DNA from: Bacillus sp. AFS073361
GTDB taxonomy: Bacteria; Bacillota; Bacilli; Bacillales; Cytobacillaceae
Length of the DNA: 54,507 nucleotides
Direction of reading: 5' to 3'
Assembly: GCF_002567005.1 (NCBI RefSeq)
Contig: NZ_NUZU01000037.1
Coordinates: 363,444-417,950 of the forward strand
The stretch's first letter is position 1. The number at the start of each line of letters is the position of its first letter. A program made the position numbers and the translations under genes. Positions 26,328-35,676 of this stretch are shown here, piece by piece. The notes below the pieces were generated by a model. That model worked only from the letters and a program-made list of their open reading frames with translations, did no database searches and was not told the DNA's origin.

Positions 26328-27203
26328 GTGATTCGTGTTAGAAGGAGTCCTTTCATGAAGAAAGACGTGAAAGATCATAAAGCTCCACATCAGACTTTAT
26401 CACAGGACAGCCCTTTATCGAAAACACTTGAAAGCAATATACAATACTTCTCCTCTCTGTACAAGGAAAGTTCAGATGTCATTTTCCGAACCTTTATTGT
26501 TGATAAGAAAGACGCTGCTATTATCTATATAGAGGGATTAAGCGATACTCAACAGTTAGAACAACAAGTGCTTGAGACACTGTTAGATACAAGTGAATTT
26601 GATGAAACAGACTTCCTGCTTTCTATAAAAAATAGATTACCCATTTCAAACATCAACCGGGTCACGACGATTTCCGCCTGTATCGATGCCATTTCCACTG
26701 GAAACCCAGTTTTGTTGTTTGATGGATTTGAAGAGGCTTTCTCCTTAGGTTTAGTGAAATTTGAAAAACGCACCATTGAAGAGCCACAGGCGGAAACATC
26801 CATTCGAGGACCAAGAGAAGGTTTCACTGAATCTCTTGGTGTAAATACATCATTATTGCGTCGAATTTTAAAAGACCCTGCTTTGAAAATGAAGACCGTC
26901 TATATAGGAAAATATACAAAGACAAAGGTGGTAATTTCTTTTATAGAGGGAATAGTAGATAAAGCTCTAATTGAGGAAATAGAAAACCGTCTGAATCGAA
27001 TAAATATTGATGGAGTGTTGGAAAGTGGGTATATCGAACAATTCATTGAGGATAATCCCTATTCTCCCTTTCCGCAAGTTTTGTATACCGAGCGCCCTGA
27101 TGTGGTTTGCGGTAATTTACTAGAGGGCAGAGCCGTTTTGCTTATTTGGGAAAGCAGTCGGAAAGCTATTTGGTGTTTTCCTCGTTTCCTTTTATATTCA
27201 TGA
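26328..27203 (+). pseudogene. gerKA: Truncated gerKA (GerA-family germinant receptor, 5' part)
   Basis: N-terminal fragment of a spore germinant receptor A subunit. About 270 codons match the soluble GerA domain (SSDVIFRTFIVDKKDAAIIY ... NLLEGRAVLL). The frame then enters foreign text and stops after about 20 codons; the entire membrane domain (normally to about residue 500) is missing. The break at about 27140-27150 is also where gerKB sequence begins in another frame. GTG 26328 is preferred, with AAAGGAGG at 26311-26318. A TGAATA at 26267 could be a forespore (sigma-G) -35, but the -10 is poor. Confidence 0.85.
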
Positions 27204-28005
27204 TACAGGGCTAATCATCAGACAATATTCTGATTTCATCTCTGGCAACGTGATGTTTGAAACCCCTAGCCTTGTATTTTCCATCAGCATCATGTTTGTC
27301 AGCGCACTAGCGGTGAGGGGCGGGATTGAAGTGATTGCCAGGTCCGCCGTTATTTGCACGACACTATACATGAGTACATCTTTGTCGCTCCTTTTATTAT
27401 TGAAGGATATTGATGTTACTTTTATGCTACCTATTTTAGAGAATGGGCTCCTCCCGGTTATGAAGGGAGGATTTGTACATACAGCCTGGTTCAGTGAATT
27501 GTTTCTTTTAGCCTTCATTTATCCTTATATCAATAGCCCCAAGACGGGTCTAAAGTCAGGGATGAAAATCGCTCTTTTCATCATGCTTTTTCTTTTATAT
27601 ATTCACTTTTTTGTACTCACTTTATTAGGTATTTCATCCGTCAATCAATTTTATCCTGTATACTCGATCGTCCGTGCCATAAGTGTAATGGGATTTTTTG
27701 AAAACTTTGAAGTGATCATTACGGCTTCCTGGGTACTCGGGAATTTTGTTAAAGTAACTGTTTTTTTATATGTAGCTAGTTTGGGACTTGCGCAATTATT
27801 AAGGCTTTCGGATAACCGACTGATTGTGTTTCCCTTAAGTCTGCTTATCATTTTATTAAGTTATTGGGGCATCCCTAATATTGTCGAATTAATAGACTAC
27901 ATGACAAAAATTCAGCCATTTTATTTTGTGATGGTTCAGACGATCCTGCCCCTTTTCTTGCTCATCATTGCTTTGGTACGTAGGAAAAGGAGTGAGAGCA
28001 GTTGA
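27142..28005 (+). pseudogene. gerKB: Truncated gerKB (germinant receptor permease, 3' part)
   Basis: The last about 287 codons of a GerKB/GerAB-type permease (amino-acid-polyamine transporter-like), beginning at LFGKAVGKLFGVFL. Roughly the first 75-80 codons are missing compared with the usual 360-370. Membrane segments follow through IIVFPLSLLIILLSYWG-type text to the C-terminus. The frame differs from the gerKA fragment it joins, so no fusion protein is made. An internal start near 27250 could yield a 5'-truncated product but would lack essential membrane segments. The stop overlaps the gerKC start as in intact operons. Confidence 0.85.
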
Positions 28006-29177
28006 AGAAGATTCTACTTTCCATCATGTGCTTTTGTATTACCACTCTTTCTGGCTGTTGGGATCAGGTGGAATTGCCAGATCTTGCCATTATTACTGCT
28101 GCGGCCATCGACCGTTTAGAAGATGGAAAAACAAGAATCTCAGTCCAGATATTTATCCCACGTACCATTACAAGCGGACAAACAGGAGAGGATCCAAGCT
28201 CAGCTTCCACTTTTGTTCGTGAAGGAATAGGCGATAATCTGGCAAATGCCATTTCCAAGTTACAACTCAATGTACCGAGGAGACTGTTCTGGGGTCAATG
28301 TAAACTTTTTATTTTTGGAGACGAGCTTGCTAAAAACGGTATACGTAAAGAAATCGATTTTTTGGCACGCCATCCAAGTCCAAGAGGAAAATCACTTTTA
28401 TATGTTAGTAAAGGGGAAGCGAGAGATATTTTGACATTAATTCCACCTTTAGAAAGATATTCAGGGGAGGCCCTGAGAAAAGTATCACAAATTGAAAATG
28501 GAATGATTACAACACTAAAAGATGTCGACATGGGGTTAATGGGTGAGAGTGAAAGTGTGTCTATGCCTTATATAAAAAAGTTGTCCCAAAATGATAAAAC
28601 AAGGAAATCGAATCAGACCATACCTGTTTTTGAGGGAACGGCTGTATATAAGAAAGATAAAATGATTGGAACGTTAAACATGAAAGAGACACGTGGTTTA
28701 CTTTGGTTAAAGGACGAGGTGAAAAGGAGTACCATATCCGTTAAGCCTAAAGGTGAGGACGGTAAAGTTACGATGACACCGACGATAGGAAAGATGAGTT
28801 TTAGACCTAAAATCAAAGAAAATCGCTGGATGATGCATCTAAATATCGCGATTGAAGGAGATATTGTTCAAAACGAAACGCAGCTAAATCTACTGAATGA
28901 GGATGTCCTGATGAAAATCCAGGGGGAATTCGAAGCCGCCTTAAAGAAAAGAGTAGGCCAAACCGTTGAGAAGCTTCAAAAGGATTTCAAGACAGATGTC
29001 ATCGATTTTGGGAGGAAATTTCATCAACACTACCCGAAGGAATGGAAAAAAGTGCAGGATCACTGGGAGGAGAAATTCCCAGAGGTCGAGGTCCATATAA
29101 CAGTGAATGCAAAAATAAGGAGACCTGGTTACATTGGTCCGCCCGCAGCCCTACCTAGAGACGAGGTGAAGGAGTAA
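28002..29177 (+). CDS. gerKC: Spore germination lipoprotein GerKC
   Basis: Germinant receptor C subunit of 391 aa, apparently intact. Signal peptide with lipobox LSGC, then WDQVELPDLAIITAAAID typical of Ger(x)C lipoproteins, followed by three mixed alpha/beta domains. TTG 28002 overlaps the gerKB stop, with AAAAGGAG upstream. The protein normally sits on the outer face of the spore inner membrane with the A and B subunits. Since both of these genes are broken, GerKC is probably an orphan here unless it joins another receptor. Confidence 0.88.
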   Translation: MKKILLSIMCFCITTLSGCWDQVELPDLAIITAAAIDRLEDGKTRISVQIFIPRTITSGQTGEDPSSASTFVREGIGDNLANAISKLQLNVPRRLFWGQCKLFIFGDELAKNGIRKEIDFLARHPSPRGKSLLYVSKGEARDILTLIPPLERYSGEALRKVSQIENGMITTLKDVDMGLMGESESVSMPYIKKLSQNDKTRKSNQTIPVFEGTAVYKKDKMIGTLNMKETRGLLWLKDEVKRSTISVKPKGEDGKVTMTPTIGKMSFRPKIKENRWMMHLNIAIEGDIVQNETQLNLLNEDVLMKIQGEFEAALKKRVGQTVEKLQKDFKTDVIDFGRKFHQHYPKEWKKVQDHWEEKFPEVEVHITVNAKIRRPGYIGPPAALPRDEVKE

Positions 29178-29401
29178 TGCAATGGAGTTGGGTCACAGTA
29201 TTAGGCATACAAGGACTTTTGGTAATCATTGTGTTATTCGAGTGGAAGAGACTCAAAAAGGCGTCGAAGGCAGATATCATAACATTTTCAGCAATCCTGT
29301 TATTGTCAGAATTGATTGCCTTTTTTAACCTAGAAAACGTGCCGGGGCCTCTTACTCTGCTTCAATACATTTTTGGTCCTTTAAGTAAAATAATGGAGTA
29401 A
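29177..29401 (+). CDS. Small membrane protein of the gerK operon, 74 aa
   Basis: Two-span membrane protein: residues about 5-22 and 33-53, with a basic linker (EWKRLKKASKAD). Its ATG overlaps the gerKC stop by one base. Small D-subunit-like proteins of this size and topology accompany ger operons in several Bacillus species and modulate receptor activity. The assignment rests on context and topology. A strong terminator follows. Confidence 0.75.
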   Translation: MQWSWVTVLGIQGLLVIIVLFEWKRLKKASKADIITFSAILLLSELIAFFNLENVPGPLTLLQYIFGPLSKIME

Positions 29402-29466
29402 TGCTTTTAAAGATTCGCTTTACATTAAAACTACTTGATGTAGGTAGACTTCATGAAATGTCTCAT

Positions 29467-29514
29467 AAAATGACCTCCAATTTGTATCCTAGGTGGGAGG
29501 TCATTTTTTTTCTT
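29467..29514 (+). terminator. Terminator after ger operon
   Basis: AAAATGACCTCC/GGAGGTCATTTT, 12 perfect bp with a 17-nt loop, then a run of T. Confidence 0.85.
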
Positions 29515-29525
29515 ATTTTTTTGTA

Positions 29526-29560
29526 TTGTGAACATTAGATTTATTCAGTATATTTAATGT
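29526..29560 (+). promoter_or_regulatory. Promoter of esterase/ATP-grasp operon
   Basis: TTGTGA (29526-29531), 17-nt spacer, TATATT (29549-29554): a good sigma-A-type promoter about 32 nt before the first ATG. An inverted repeat ACATTA (29532-29537)/TAATGT (29555-29560) brackets the spacer and the -10, a plausible repressor site. Confidence 0.6.
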
Positions 29561-29585
29561 AATATCAAGCAGCGAGGAAGGTAAA

Positions 29586-30416
29586 ATGAACCAATCCTAT
29601 TTTTATTTAAAACTAGAAACACATCAATTACATATGTCTTATAAAAATGAATCTCGTCGTGTGCGTGTTTTATTGCCGAAAAATTATGATAAAGAAGAGG
29701 CTGAAAATTATCCAGTTGTCTATATGCATGATGGACAAAATGTTTTCTACAGTAGTGAAGCTTATAGTGGTTATTCATGGAAAGTTATTCCGGCAATTAA
29801 ACAAAACCCTGATTTACCGAAGATGATTGTGGTTGGGATCGATAACGCTGGACAAGATCGAATGAATGAATATACGCCTTGGAAAATTACTGAAAGCCCA
29901 CTCCCTGAAGATATTGAATTAGGCGGTAAAGGCGCGGAATATGCTGAGTTTGTCATGACGGTTGTAAAGCCGTTTATCGATAAGCATTACCGAACTAAAT
30001 CGGATAAATATCATACAGTGATGATTGGCAGTTCACTTGGAGGAAATATCTCGGCTTTTATGGGGATTGAATATAAAAATCAAATTGGTGGATTAGGCAT
30101 TTTTTCTTTAGCTAATTGGATTACTAGTAAAGCCTTTGATAGTTATATTGCTAGACAAGAGTTGGATCCTGAACAACGCGTGTATATTCAAGTGGGGACT
30201 CAGGAAGGCGATGATGCCGATCGCCAATTGATGTATGGGAATATGAAGCAGGCGTATATCGATTGCTCACTTAAGTATTATAAACAACTGATAAAAGGCT
30301 CTGTTCCAATTGATAACATTCGTTTAAATATCTTTGCGGATGAAGAACATACTGAGAAAGCTTGGGCAAAACACTTGCCAGAATGTTTACGTTTTGTAAG
30401 TGAGAAGTGGTCTTAA
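29586..30416 (+). CDS. Alpha/beta-hydrolase esterase (esterase D/IroE-like)
   Basis: Serine hydrolase of 276 aa in the putative-esterase (PF00756-type) family, which includes esterase D and siderophore esterases. The nucleophile elbow is GSSLGG with Ser150; the oxyanion strand reads VVYMHDGQNVF. A C-terminal His is in DEEHTEKAW. There is no signal peptide, so it is cytoplasmic. It opens a three-gene operon with an ATP-grasp ligase and a second esterase; the pattern suggests cleavage, release or editing of an ester, thioester or amide made by the ligase. The substrate is unknown. GAGGAAGG precedes the ATG. Confidence 0.85.
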   Translation: MNQSYFYLKLETHQLHMSYKNESRRVRVLLPKNYDKEEAENYPVVYMHDGQNVFYSSEAYSGYSWKVIPAIKQNPDLPKMIVVGIDNAGQDRMNEYTPWKITESPLPEDIELGGKGAEYAEFVMTVVKPFIDKHYRTKSDKYHTVMIGSSLGGNISAFMGIEYKNQIGGLGIFSLANWITSKAFDSYIARQELDPEQRVYIQVGTQEGDDADRQLMYGNMKQAYIDCSLKYYKQLIKGSVPIDNIRLNIFADEEHTEKAWAKHLPECLRFVSEKWS

Positions 30417-30466
30417 ATGAACTGAATTATTATATTTGACAGAATTTGATCATGGGAGGATTTTTT

Positions 30467-31660
30467 ATGAATTATATTTTGATATCACCCTATTATCCAG
30501 GTAATTTTCAGCCATTTGCTCATCGTTTAAACGATGCAGGTGTCAAGGTATTAGGAATTGGCGAAGAGCCATATGACCAATTAGGTAGCGAATTACAAAA
30601 CTCTTTAACAGAATATTATCGTGTAAATAATTTAGAAGATGTCGATGAAGTGAAACGTGCAGTTGCATTTTTATTTTATAAACATGGTCCAATTGACCGG
30701 ATTGAATCCAATAACGAATACTGGTTAGAACTTGATGCACAGTTGCGTGAGCAATTTAACGTGTTCGGCAATAAATCAAATGACTTGAAAAAAGTTAAAT
30801 ATAAATCTGAAATGAAAAAGTTGTTTAAACAAGCAGATGTGCCTGTGGTAGAAGGAAGAGTCGTAAAAACTAAAAAGGATTTATCTAAAGCTATTAATGA
30901 CTTAGGACTGCCAGTTATCGCGAAACCTGATAATGGAGTGGGATCCGCTGCAACCTTTAAATTAAGTTCAAAAGAGGATGTACGCCATTTTGAAGAAGAA
31001 TGGGGAGAAGCGCAAGTTTACTTCTTAGAACCATATGTCGAAGGAGGCGTGCTTTGTACATTTGATGGTTTAGTGGATCAGCAAGGGAACATTGTTTTCC
31101 AAACCAGCTTTACCTATAATGTGCCAACACTGGAACTCGTAAATGGTCAGTTGGATTTAGCTTATGTGATTCAAAAAGAAATCGATCCAAAACTCGAGGC
31201 TTATGGAAAGGCGATTGTGAAAGCTTTTGGCATGAAAGAACGCTTTTTCCATATTGAGTTTTTTAAATTAGAAAATGGGGATTATGTTGCACTTGAATAC
31301 AATAACCGCTTGGCTGGCGGCTACACGGTTGATATGTACAATTTCGCGTACTCCATTGATTTATTTGCACAGTATGCTTCGCTTGTAACAGGAAGAGAAT
31401 TCAAAGAGCCCGATGTCGAAAACCAGTTTTGTATCGGTGTTACACAACGTGATGTGTATGACTATAAACATGATACGAATGCTATTTATGAACAATTTGG
31501 CGACCGTGTGAAGTTTGAACAGCGCATGCCTGATGCGTTTGCGGAACTTCAAGGTAATCAATTTTATGCGATTAATGCAGATTCACAGGAAGAAGTAGAT
31601 GAGATTATCCGCTTTGTCCATAAACGAAAAAATTACAGCATTGCAAATGTAAAGGGATAG
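30467..31660 (+). CDS. ATP-grasp ligase of unknown specificity
   Basis: Carboxylate-amine/thiol ligase of 397 aa. Pre-ATP-grasp domain about 1-100, ATP-grasp fold about 105-300, C-terminal domain beyond. ATP-binding Lys lies in VIAKPDNGVGSAATF, and the magnesium-binding set is Glu277, Asn279 and Arg281 (EYNNR), preceded by HIEFF. Such enzymes activate a carboxylate as acyl-phosphate and couple it to an amine. Annotation pipelines often call relatives carbamoyl-phosphate synthase large subunit, which is misleading for a single-domain protein. ATG 30467 follows GGGAGGA. Amino-acid or dipeptide-type ligation is a possibility, not shown. Confidence 0.82.
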   Translation: MNYILISPYYPGNFQPFAHRLNDAGVKVLGIGEEPYDQLGSELQNSLTEYYRVNNLEDVDEVKRAVAFLFYKHGPIDRIESNNEYWLELDAQLREQFNVFGNKSNDLKKVKYKSEMKKLFKQADVPVVEGRVVKTKKDLSKAINDLGLPVIAKPDNGVGSAATFKLSSKEDVRHFEEEWGEAQVYFLEPYVEGGVLCTFDGLVDQQGNIVFQTSFTYNVPTLELVNGQLDLAYVIQKEIDPKLEAYGKAIVKAFGMKERFFHIEFFKLENGDYVALEYNNRLAGGYTVDMYNFAYSIDLFAQYASLVTGREFKEPDVENQFCIGVTQRDVYDYKHDTNAIYEQFGDRVKFEQRMPDAFAELQGNQFYAINADSQEEVDEIIRFVHKRKNYSIANVKG

Positions 31661-31672
31661 GAGATTTTTTAT

Positions 31673-32410
31673 ATGCATATAGAACAGTTACACCATTGGA
31701 GCGGCGAATTAGGCCGTGAAATGGTGTTGAACAGATATGGACACAGTGGCATGCCAATTGTAGTTTTTCCTTCATCTGGAGGGACGCATACTGAATATTA
31801 TGATTTTGGAATGATTGATGTATGTCATGACTTTATTGAATCCGGAAAAGTTCAGTTTTTTACATTGTCTAGTATTGATACCGAAAGTTGGCTGCACGAC
31901 TCAAAACCGGCGCATGACCGTGCCTTAGCTCACGCGGCATATGACCGTTATGTGATTTCAGAAGCTATTCCATTTATTAAACATAAAACAGGCTGGTTTG
32001 ATCCAATGATGACAACGGGTTGTAGTATGGGGGCATACCATGCACTGAACTTTTTCTTGCGACATCCGGATGTCTTCCAAACAACCGTTGCACTTAGCGG
32101 TATTTACGATGCGCGTTACTTTTTTGGGGATTACGGAAATGATCCGCTTGTATATGAAAATTCACCGAGTGATTACATATGGAATCAAAATGACGGCTGG
32201 TTTATTGATCGATATCGTTCAGCAGATATCATTATTTGCACTGGTCTGGGTGATTGGGAACAGGAAGGGCTGCCTTCATACTTTACATTAAAAAAAGCCT
32301 TTGAAGAAAAACAAATTCCTGCATTGTTTGATGAGTGGGGCGAAGATGTTTCGCATGATTGGATTTGGTGGCGACGCCAAATGCCGTATTATTTAGGAAA
32401 ATTATTTTAA
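31673..32410 (+). CDS. Alpha/beta-hydrolase esterase, third gene of operon
   Basis: Second esterase-family hydrolase, 245 aa, distinct from the first. The nucleophile motif is GCSMGAYHA with Ser118, the acid is probably in GLGDWEQ, and the His is in SHDWIWWRRQM. Relatives are annotated as esterase or S-formylglutathione hydrolase-like. It starts 12 bp after the ligase gene (AGGAG upstream) and is followed by a terminator. Two hydrolases flanking one ligase suggests one acts on the substrate and one on the product. Confidence 0.82.
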   Translation: MHIEQLHHWSGELGREMVLNRYGHSGMPIVVFPSSGGTHTEYYDFGMIDVCHDFIESGKVQFFTLSSIDTESWLHDSKPAHDRALAHAAYDRYVISEAIPFIKHKTGWFDPMMTTGCSMGAYHALNFFLRHPDVFQTTVALSGIYDARYFFGDYGNDPLVYENSPSDYIWNQNDGWFIDRYRSADIIICTGLGDWEQEGLPSYFTLKKAFEEKQIPALFDEWGEDVSHDWIWWRRQMPYYLGKLF

Positions 32411-32418
32411 TAAAATGT

Positions 32419-32457
32419 CAAAAAACATCAGGACGGTTAAGTTGCTGGTGTTTTTTG
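32419..32457 (+). terminator. Terminator of the esterase/ATP-grasp operon
   Basis: CAAAAAACATCAG pairs with CTGGTGTTTTTTG (one G-U pair) around a 13-nt loop. Confidence 0.8.
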
Positions 32458-32654
32458 ATTGGGGATTTTTTGATTTTTAGGTTATTCGTGAGAAATGTCC
32501 ATCCGGTATTTTAAAGAAAATTCAAAAATAGACAAAGTATGATAACTTTAAAGTATAATATGAAATAGTTATGTTTGTTCGGTCAGTAGATAAAATGAAA
32601 ATCAATTTTTTCTGCACCAATCAGATATTGAACAGAATATGAAGGGTAACAAAG

Positions 32655-33905
32655 ATGAGTATAATAAAGGATTTTTTGCTGCAACTGGCGTTTATGGTAA
32701 TACCCATTTTTATTTACTTTACATTTATAACGGAGAAGGTAGAAAGCACTAAAAAGAAGACAGTGATAATGTCCGTTTTGTGGGGTATATCCATATTGTT
32801 TTGTATGTCTTTCCCAGTGAGTTTTGGACAAAATGCTCGCTTGGAGTTAAGAATTATTCCTCTATTATTAGGGACGCTTTACGGCGGTTTTTGGTCAGGC
32901 ATTTTCCTATCAGCGCTAATCATATTTTTTCGACTTTATTTTGGAATCAGTTTAGGATTTTATAATACTGTTCTTGTCTTATTATTTGCACTGCCTGTAA
33001 TATTGTTTTTTCAAAAATCGTTTGCAAGTTCAAAAAAAGAAAAAAGAGTTAAAATTGCGGTTGGTCTTTCCCTTTACTACTGTCTTATTGGCCTTACTTT
33101 ATTTTGTATGCTAAGAGGTTTTTCAATAGATTATTTTAAAGTACAGATTATTCATCTTCTCTTTGTAGTCGCCGCTACTTGGTTCTTCACTGTGTTATAC
33201 GAAGCTATCAGGGAGATTCACCAACTTCGGTCAGAGATGCAAAACACTGAGAAATTAAAAGTAATTAGCGAGTTAGCCAGCGTTTTTGCTCATGAAATTC
33301 GAAATCCGATGCAAGTGACTCGTGGCTTTCTGCAACTTCTAAACGAGCCTGATTTGCCGAAGAAAAAGAAGGAATATATTCATCTCTCTATCGAAGAACT
33401 AGATCGCGCAAATGAAATAATAAATGATTTTTTATCTTTTGGAAAGCCTTCTATAAATAACATCGAAAGAATCGATGTGGGTTATCAGTTACAACGTGTT
33501 GTAAATATGATTCAAAGTTACTCTCTAAGCCATAATGTTGAGATTAAAACTGATTTTTATAACAACGGTTGGATCCATGCTAATCCTCAAAAATTAAACC
33601 AATTATTGATAAATATTTTGAAAAATGCGATAGAGTCTATGCGAGATGGTGGAATTGTCTGGATTACAAGTTGTTCAACAGCGGATGGATATATAAAGAT
33701 TACTATTAAGGATCAAGGGATTGGCATGACAAAAGAGCAAATTGATAGACTTGGATCCCCTTTTTATACCTTAAAGGAGAGTGGAACAGGACTAGGAATG
33801 ATGGTAAGTTTCCAAATTGTCCGTTCTTTTAAAGGTAAAATACAAGTGGCAAGTGAAAAGGGGAAGGGGACAGAATTTATTATATTACTTCCGCAAATAA
33901 CTTAA
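32655..33905 (+). CDS. Orphan sensor histidine kinase (KinB-like, 5TM-LYT)
   Basis: Kinase of 416 aa. Five or six membrane spans (about 5-185) resemble the 5TM-LYT sensor domain of LytS and sporulation kinase KinB. They are followed by a dimerisation domain with His213 (FAHEIRNPMQVTRGF) and an ATPase domain (NILKNAIES, DQGIGM, GTGLGM). The HEIRNPM form is that of phosphorelay kinases feeding Spo0F. No response regulator is adjacent, which fits a role in the sporulation phosphorelay. TATAAT at 32554-32559 is a likely -10. AAGGGTAAC precedes the ATG. Confidence 0.85.
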   Translation: MSIIKDFLLQLAFMVIPIFIYFTFITEKVESTKKKTVIMSVLWGISILFCMSFPVSFGQNARLELRIIPLLLGTLYGGFWSGIFLSALIIFFRLYFGISLGFYNTVLVLLFALPVILFFQKSFASSKKEKRVKIAVGLSLYYCLIGLTLFCMLRGFSIDYFKVQIIHLLFVVAATWFFTVLYEAIREIHQLRSEMQNTEKLKVISELASVFAHEIRNPMQVTRGFLQLLNEPDLPKKKKEYIHLSIEELDRANEIINDFLSFGKPSINNIERIDVGYQLQRVVNMIQSYSLSHNVEIKTDFYNNGWIHANPQKLNQLLINILKNAIESMRDGGIVWITSCSTADGYIKITIKDQGIGMTKEQIDRLGSPFYTLKESGTGLGMMVSFQIVRSFKGKIQVASEKGKGTEFIILLPQIT

Positions 33906-33985
33906 AGTCTTTCACATTTTCAAGAGTGGAAGAATCATCTGCCTATATTTTCATTTACTTCGATAAAAAGGAAGGAGTGCAAACG

Positions 33986-34693
33986 ATGGATTTCGAAACG
34001 GTTATGCAGGAACTTGAAACCCTCGGCAAGGAACGTACGAAAAAGATATACATAAGTAATGGTGCACACGAACCGCTTTTTGGAGTAGCTACAGGTGCAA
34101 TGAAGCCGCTTGCGAAGAAAATCAAGAAAAATCAGCCTCTCGCCGAGCAGCTTTATGCAACCGGGAACTACGATGCCATGTATTTTGCCGGCGTCATTGC
34201 GGACCCCATGATCATGACGGAGGCAGATTTTGAGCGTTGGATCGATGGGGCGTATTTTTATATGCTATCTGATTATGTGGTTGCCGTAACGTTGGCCGAA
34301 ACCGATATTGCACAAGATGTTGCTGATAAATGGATTGCAAGCGGTGAAGAACTTAAAATGTCGGCAGGCTGGAGTTGTTATTGCTGGCTGTTAGGTAATC
34401 GTAAGGACAGTGAATTTAGCGAAAGCAAGATGGAAAGCTTGCTAGATCAGGTGAAAAATACGATTCACGATGCTCCTGATCGAACAAAATCCGCTATGAA
34501 TAATTTTATGTACACAGTCGGGATTTCCTATGTACCGCTCCATGATAAGGCGGTTGAAACGGCAAAAGAAGTAGGCCCAGTAGAAATCAAGGGGGACAAG
34601 AAAAAAAGCAAGATTCTCCTCGCTTCCGAAAATATCCAAAAGGAAATCGATCGAGGAAAACTTGGTTTCAAACGTAAATATGTAAGATGTTAG
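33986..34693 (+). CDS. DNA alkylation repair protein (AlkD-like)
   Basis: HEAT-repeat-like all-helical protein of 235 aa in the AlkC/AlkD DNA-glycosylase superfamily. AlkD enzymes excise bulky or positively charged alkylated purines without flipping the base. Visible family features are the aromatic-rich helix around AGWSCYCWLLG and the KPLAKKIKK basic face. Its divergence from characterised AlkD means activity on alkylated DNA is an inference. ATG 33986 follows AAGGAAGGAG; an upstream in-frame start at 33926 lacks a ribosome site. It is monocistronic with its own terminator. Confidence 0.75.
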   Translation: MDFETVMQELETLGKERTKKIYISNGAHEPLFGVATGAMKPLAKKIKKNQPLAEQLYATGNYDAMYFAGVIADPMIMTEADFERWIDGAYFYMLSDYVVAVTLAETDIAQDVADKWIASGEELKMSAGWSCYCWLLGNRKDSEFSESKMESLLDQVKNTIHDAPDRTKSAMNNFMYTVGISYVPLHDKAVETAKEVGPVEIKGDKKKSKILLASENIQKEIDRGKLGFKRKYVRC

Positions 34694-34709
34694 CATCGTT
34701 TATGGAAAG

Positions 34710-34746
34710 TGGCTTAGTAATTACATTACTGAGCTATTTTTTTATA
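34710..34746 (+). terminator. Terminator after AlkD-like gene
   Basis: GGCTTAGTAAT pairs with ATTACTGAGCT (one G-U pair) around a 3-nt loop, then a T-rich tail. Confidence 0.75.
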
Positions 34747-34834
34747 CAAAATTTGAATAAATATAGGATGGATTCACGAATACACGACAAATTATTCATT
34801 CTATCATGGGACTTTTTAATTAAAAGGGTGAAAA

Positions 34835-34942
34835 ATGAGGATTTTTGCAAGATTAAGCAGGATTTTTAATTTTTATAAAAGAATATATTATATACAATTC
34901 AAATCACTGGTTCATACTGGAAATACTGTGCTAAAAAAGTAA
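34835..34942 (+). CDS. Doubtful 35-residue ORF
   Basis: AAAAGGGTG precedes an ATG with good spacing and opens a 35-codon basic frame (MRIFARLSRIFNFYKRIYYI). Nothing else supports it. The remainder of this 360-nt gap is AT-rich and otherwise empty. Confidence 0.2.
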   Translation: MRIFARLSRIFNFYKRIYYIQFKSLVHTGNTVLKK

Positions 34943-35052
34943 TGATATGCTCACACAGGATGTTGTTTTCACTATGCAAATAGTCACTGATAAAAATAGG
35001 TCAAAGCATATTATTCATCTATTCTATCAAGGTATGAAAGAGGGTATTCGAT

Positions 35053-35607
35053 ATGATTGAAAATTTCTTTGCTGACTATAAAAAATATATTGTAGTACCG
35101 GAAGATGAAAAGGCTGGTAATGAAGTATTTGATCCCCAAAATTTTGAAACATATTATATATTAACACTGTCCATTTTTGATTCCCGTATATCGAGCTGGA
35201 AGGATGCTAGTAAATTTGAAATTGATGTGGAAAAAAGTATCAAAATAGTCCTGAGTGATTTCAATCAAAGGCAGCATAAGCAGTACCATCTTCAATTACT
35301 AGAATTTGATCGGTATAAAAACTATTTTATCTTGGCTTTTTCATCCAAAACAAAATTTAATCCAGGGGAAGAAAAGGACCGTATTACGTATGTCATTGAT
35401 AATTTACTAACAAATCCTTTTTATGTTGGACAAGCCTGGTTTAATTTGATTGGTGAAAAAGGAAAAGTGGCTCGAAAGCTCTTTTGCTGCTCCTTTAAGG
35501 AATATGTTGTGGAGGACCAAAACCATTCTAAAACGGAAGAAAAATATGAAAACATCAGTGAATTTATCCCTAAGAATGGAGAGATCAAGCTGATCAAAAG
35601 CATCTGA
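35053..35607 (+). CDS. Hypothetical protein, 184 aa
   Basis: Soluble protein I do not recognise: mixed alpha/beta, rich in Lys, Phe and Tyr, no signal peptide or membrane span. A Cys-Cys pair occurs in KLFCCSFKEY near residue 150. The gene has AAAGAGGG before the ATG, normal codon use for the window, and its own terminator, so it is a real single-gene unit. No catalytic motif is visible. Neighbours (AlkD-like, PrsW) give no clear hint. Confidence 0.7.
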   Translation: MIENFFADYKKYIVVPEDEKAGNEVFDPQNFETYYILTLSIFDSRISSWKDASKFEIDVEKSIKIVLSDFNQRQHKQYHLQLLEFDRYKNYFILAFSSKTKFNPGEEKDRITYVIDNLLTNPFYVGQAWFNLIGEKGKVARKLFCCSFKEYVVEDQNHSKTEEKYENISEFIPKNGEIKLIKSI

Positions 35608-35676
35608 GCAAGGTTTTTGATGATGACCCAAATCTTGGGGTTAGAACATTTATGAAAATAATTTACCTGTTTTTGG

